A stretch of 64,000 bases of DNA from Oleoguttula mirabilis. Lineage: Eukaryota > Ascomycota > Dothideomycetes > Mycosphaerellales > Teratosphaeriaceae. The number at the start of each line of letters is the position of its first letter. Position 1 is the stretch's first letter. The stretch lies in the NCBI GenBank assembly GCA_035135055.1, contig JAVFHQ010000001.1, positions 806,001 to 870,000 on the forward strand. The letters are read 5' to 3'. The notes beneath the pieces were generated by a model. It had not been told where the DNA came from. It was given only the letters and a program-made list of their open reading frames with translations, and searched no databases. The translations under genes and the position numbers were made by a program. Shown here piece after piece: positions 60,745 to 64,000 of this stretch.

Positions 60745-61424
60745 TGACTTTGCTTGCCGGTGGTGTCTCAGGCGCCAACGATGTGGCGCACAATGAATGT
60801 GACCGCTTTGCGTAGCTTAGGCGTTCCGGGGTGGGTGGGCGGCCACGAGTCCCGTTACGACCGTCCATGCGTATGCCCTTATGGCCGTGTGAGAGGAGCA
60901 CTGTGAACAATTTCTTGCACCTTTGAGCTGTGTGCGTAACGTTGTCAAGACCGGCAGTTTCCATTTTCTCGGCATCCACGGTTGAGCTTTTGATTTAGAC
61001 TCCATTCTAACACAGTATATCTTGTGTATGTCGTGTAGTCGCCATACCCAAGTCCTCGAACGTGTGCCAAACATGACCACTGCGACACTCGCCGCTGCCA
61101 CCCCCAACTTCCCTCCGAGCCTCCACGATACGCTAGCGGGTTAGCGCTCTGGTGAAGAGACCCTGCTCCAGATGCCGCCGGTTACTGTGGAAGGATAACC
61201 GCCGGTCCCCGAGGTCCGTTAGCATCTGCCGCCCGACCTGGACTCAAGGTCAATACACAGACGTTACCTGTGCGATCTCGAGATACATGTAGGTGACCAC
61301 TCTCACCTCCCTTTATTCCAGATTCAGTCACCGCCTGTGATCATCATCAACCTCACGCCCCTCCCCTCCATTCGCACCGGCCAGCAGCTCGACACGGTCT
61401 AAAGTTTGGACAACATCCATCCCG
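60745..61424. promoter_or_regulatory. Intergenic region upstream of FAT1
   Basis: 680 bp between two rightward genes: 3' UTR of the Cys-rich gene and FAT1 promoter/leader. No gene seen. Confidence 0.5.
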
Positions 61425-63392
61425 ATGGCTCTCGGTAAGTCCACATGCATTATTGGGCCCAACCGCCGCAGACACTCACTATGCACAGCAGCGACCGCAG
61501 CAGCCATAGCGGGCACCACAGCCGCAGCCGCCTACCTCGACGCCAAATACCACCTCACCAAAGACCTGGCCGACATCCGCGACCAACGCCGAACCGCCAA
61601 GCTCGGGCAACAGCTCGCCAAGCAGAACCGACGCTCGTTATGGTACCTCTTCGAAGCGCAAGCCCGTTTGCCGATCAACCAAGACAAGCCATGTATATGG
61701 TATCGCACCACACCGAAGGTGGAAGCCACAGTGTACAACTGGACGCAAGTTTATGAGAACTGCTGCAGATGGGCCGGCTTCCTGTTGGAGCAGGGCGTAG
61801 AGAGTGGGGACCTGGTCGGGACATACATCCAGAACTCCCCCGAGTTCATGTTCAACATGCTGGGCAGTTGGGCCATTGGCTGCGCGCCGGCCATGATCAA
61901 CTACAACCTCGGCGGCGACGGCCTCGTGCACTGCCTGAAAGTCGCCGGCAGCAAGGTCCTTGTCGTCGACGAAGACGCAGCATGCCGCGAGCGCGTCGAA
62001 GCCGTCCGGTCACGCATCGAGGGCGAGCTGGGCATGCGAATCGTCATCCTCGACGCGGCGACCAAAGCTGCGATTTTCGCGCGGTCGCCTGTGCGGCCGC
62101 AGGACACGTACCGCGATGCAGTCACTGGCGTGTTCCCGATCTTCCTGTTCTACACGTCCGGAACGACGGGGATGCCGAAGGCGTGTGCCTTTCAGACCCA
62201 ACGCTCCTACGGTCTGGGCCAGCCGCGCCTGCGCACCACGGGATTGAAAGCGGGAGATGTGTGGTACGACTGCATGCCCCTCTACCACGGTACGGGCTGC
62301 ACGGTCGCCATCGCCTGCATGATAACAGGTCTCACACTGGCCATCGGCCGCAAATTCTCCGTGCGGAACTTCTGGCCCGACATCCATGACAGCAAGGCGA
62401 ATTCGTTTGTTTATGTGGGCGAGACGGCGCGGTACTTGCTCGCTGCGCCGGCGAGTCCGCTGGACAAGGGACACAAGCTGAAAGCGATGTATGGGAATGG
62501 CATGCGGCCGGATGTGTGGGTCAAGTTCCAGGAGCGGTTTGCTATACCGACGGTGAATGAGTTTTTCAATAGCACCGAGGGCATGTTTCAGCTGCTTAAT
62601 GTGTGCAGTGGACCGTTCCACGCGGCGCATGTTGGACATCACGGCGCATTCATGCGGAGACGGTTTCATGAGCTATACGTGCCCGTCGAGATCGATCATG
62701 AGAAGGGGGACACGATATGGCGCGACCCCACCACCCGCTTCGCCCGACGGAAAGCGTACGAGGAGGGTGGCGAGATCCTGGTCAAGTGCCAGAGCGAAGC
62801 GGAGTTCGTAGGCTACTGGAACAACCCCTCCGCCACCGCCTCGCGCTTCGAACGCGACGTCTTCCGCAAAGGCGACCTTTACTACCGCACCGGCGACGCT
62901 TTGCGCAGAGACACCGACGGCCGCTGGTTCTTCATGGACCGGCTCGGCGACACCTTCCGCTGGAAGTCGGAGAACGTCAGCACAGCTGAAGTCGCCGAAG
63001 CCCTGGGCCGCTTCCCGGGAGTGGTGGAGGCGAACGTCTACGGTGTTGAAGTGCCTGGACACGATGGGCGGGCGGGGTGCGCAGCACTATACATCCGGCC
63101 AGATGAGAGGCAGAAGTTTGATTGGGCGGGTTTGCTGGGGCATGCGCGCAAGGCGTTGCCGAAGTATGCCGTGCCGGTGTTTGTGCGGGTGGTGGTGAGT
63201 CAGACGCCGATGCACAATAACAAGCAGAACAAGGTGCCGTTGCGGAAGGAGGGGGTGGATCCGCAGAAGGTGCGGGAGGGGGATGCTGGGAAGGGGGATG
63301 TGCTGTTGTGGGCGAAGCCGGGGAGTGAGCGGTATGAGGTGTTTGGGGAGGGGGATTGGCAGCAGTTGGTTGCTGGGAAGGCGAGGTTGTGA
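61425..63392 (+). CDS. fat1: Very-long-chain acyl-CoA synthetase / fatty acid transporter
   Basis: FAT1-type AMP-forming enzyme that activates long and very long fatty acids to CoA esters, usually at peroxisomal, ER or lipid-droplet membranes. Exon 1 (61425-61434) is only ten bases. A 54 bp intron (61435-61488, GTAAGT...TGCACAG) follows, then exon 2, giving 637 aa (MALAATAAAIAGTTAAAAYL). The AMP-binding P-loop is FYTSGTTGMPKACAFQ. The ATP/linker region is YRTGDALRRDTDGRWFFMD, and the FATP signature continues DRLGDTFRWKSENVSTAEVA. An N-terminal hydrophobic Ala-rich helix is the membrane anchor. Because 54 is a multiple of three, the intron stays open in frame and could be missed. Confidence 0.93.
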   Translation: MALGKSTCIIGPNRRRHSLCTAATAAAIAGTTAAAAYLDAKYHLTKDLADIRDQRRTAKLGQQLAKQNRRSLWYLFEAQARLPINQDKPCIWYRTTPKVEATVYNWTQVYENCCRWAGFLLEQGVESGDLVGTYIQNSPEFMFNMLGSWAIGCAPAMINYNLGGDGLVHCLKVAGSKVLVVDEDAACRERVEAVRSRIEGELGMRIVILDAATKAAIFARSPVRPQDTYRDAVTGVFPIFLFYTSGTTGMPKACAFQTQRSYGLGQPRLRTTGLKAGDVWYDCMPLYHGTGCTVAIACMITGLTLAIGRKFSVRNFWPDIHDSKANSFVYVGETARYLLAAPASPLDKGHKLKAMYGNGMRPDVWVKFQERFAIPTVNEFFNSTEGMFQLLNVCSGPFHAAHVGHHGAFMRRRFHELYVPVEIDHEKGDTIWRDPTTRFARRKAYEEGGEILVKCQSEAEFVGYWNNPSATASRFERDVFRKGDLYYRTGDALRRDTDGRWFFMDRLGDTFRWKSENVSTAEVAEALGRFPGVVEANVYGVEVPGHDGRAGCAALYIRPDERQKFDWAGLLGHARKALPKYAVPVFVRVVVSQTPMHNNKQNKVPLRKEGVDPQKVREGDAGKGDVLLWAKPGSERYEVFGEGDWQQLVAGKARL

Positions 63393-64000
63393 GGTGGCTG
63401 TACTGCTGTCCGGCCACCCCACTCCATACCCAACCCTCGCCCGGATCCGTCAAGACCAGCAGGGTGGACTGTTGAAGTCGATGCCTGACGCGAGGCCTCA
63501 ACTGAGAGCCGGTTACGTCAGAGCGGCACCATGGCATGAAACCGACAAGCGCAGAAGGGCCGTCCCGTCCCGTTTGTGAGCGTGCGACTTAGTCGCGAGG
63601 TCGAGCACAACAATAAGGAAAGCACGTTATGTAGGAGTAGAGTAGGACATGGCACGTGGCATGTTGCACAGAGAGGGGCTAGTAGTGACAGCCTACATTG
63701 TTAGGTAGTGCAACGCAGCATGCCACCACGCGACAGGCTACTCCGCCAGTGAAGCTCGGTCCCACGGCAGCCCCGCAATTGACAATGCACATCTGCTAGC
63801 TTCACACGCAAACCCAGCCAAATGCCTGCATCGTGAGAGCACATCCGTATTAATATCCCTACCCCGACCTCCTCCGCCTTGTCTTCTTCTCCTTCTCCTC
63901 TCTCCCTCTCCCTCTCCCTCTCCCCTCCGTCACGCTGGCAGTCCGGCCCAGCCTCCGCCACCTCCGCACCCTCTCCGACCCCGCCCGCAGCTCGTCCTTG
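63393..64000. promoter_or_regulatory. Right-edge intergenic region with pyrimidine tract
   Basis: 608 bp after FAT1. 63878-63930 is a nearly pure CT tract (TTCTTCTCCTTCTCCTCTCT then CCCTCTCCCTCTCCC), the type often found just upstream of transcription starts in filamentous fungi. Another rightward gene may begin past the window edge. No coding sequence is supported here. Confidence 0.5.

Noticed and set aside
58326..63392. Secondary-metabolite cluster (SDR plus acyl-CoA synthetase, with a distant Zn2Cys6 regulator)
   Set aside because: No PKS, NRPS, terpene synthase or transporter nearby; the genes are separate housekeeping-type units and the regulator is ~36 kb away.
1..64000. CRISPR arrays, bacterial operons, prophage or plasmid features
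   Set aside because: No spaced direct repeats or bacterial gene arrangement; introns and gene content are clearly fungal nuclear.

Overview
The window looks like nuclear chromosomal DNA of a filamentous ascomycete, most likely a Dothideomycete-type mould (class is inference). It is mostly GC-rich. Introns are short (about 49-150 bp, GT...AG), genes lie on both strands without operons, and the gene set is typical of these fungi: an AreA-type nitrogen regulator, a Zn2Cys6 regulator, HDA1 with an Arb2 domain, Sgf11, Ipi1, V-ATPase subunit E, Mrs2, FAT1 and methylcitrate-cycle enzymes. I see no rRNA, tRNA, CRISPR array or intact transposon.

Layout. 1-1171: N-terminal part of an AreA/Nit2-like GATA factor, running off the left edge, behind a 3.9 kb gene-free region with a dense patch of GATA motifs. 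5.0-5.8 kb: dienelactone hydrolase. 6.0-8.4 kb: no intact gene, possibly a decayed one. 8.5-9.3 kb: V-ATPase subunit E. 9.6-17.8 kb: four minus-strand genes (PHD-finger protein, Mrs2-type Mg2+ channel, unknown coiled-coil protein, Ipi1). 18.1-22.8 kb: roadblock/LC7 protein, DUF1348 protein, and a Zn2Cys6 regulator divergent from it. 23.0-24.2 kb: unknown minus-strand gene with an unresolved 5' end. 25.2-26.7 kb: HhH-GPD DNA glycosylase. 27.3-31.1 kb: divergent methylisocitrate lyase and 2-methylcitrate synthase genes, two consecutive mitochondrial steps of propionyl-CoA detoxification. 32.3-35.7 kb: large Gln-rich protein with a duplicated 3' end. 36.5-40.3 kb: F-box-like protein and a repeat protein with a LIR-like C-terminus. 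40.5-41.9 kb: membrane-anchored GH16 glucanase-type enzyme. 44.9-47.8 kb: family-2 glycosyltransferase with five exons. 48.6-48.9 kb: ISG12/IFI6-like small protein. 49.5-53.3 kb: Sgf11, a small two-TM protein and an acidic small protein. 54.5-57.1 kb: HDA1-type deacetylase. 57.5-57.9 kb: an AT-rich, RIP-like island. 58.3-63.4 kb: SDR, Cys-rich single-TM protein, FAT1-type acyl-CoA synthetase.

How the genes work together: most are unrelated housekeeping or regulatory genes. The one clear pathway unit is the methylcitrate pair, which shares a 530 bp promoter region. HDA1 and Sgf11 both act on chromatin but are not adjacent. Several true starts and introns were fixed by reading splice signals (FAT1, the fibroin-3-like protein, the ISG12-like protein, the two-TM protein). 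I found no convincing new defence or biosynthetic system. The most rewarding leads are the GATA-motif cluster, the methylcitrate divergent promoter, the LIR-tailed repeat protein, the ISG12-like protein and the RIP-like island.
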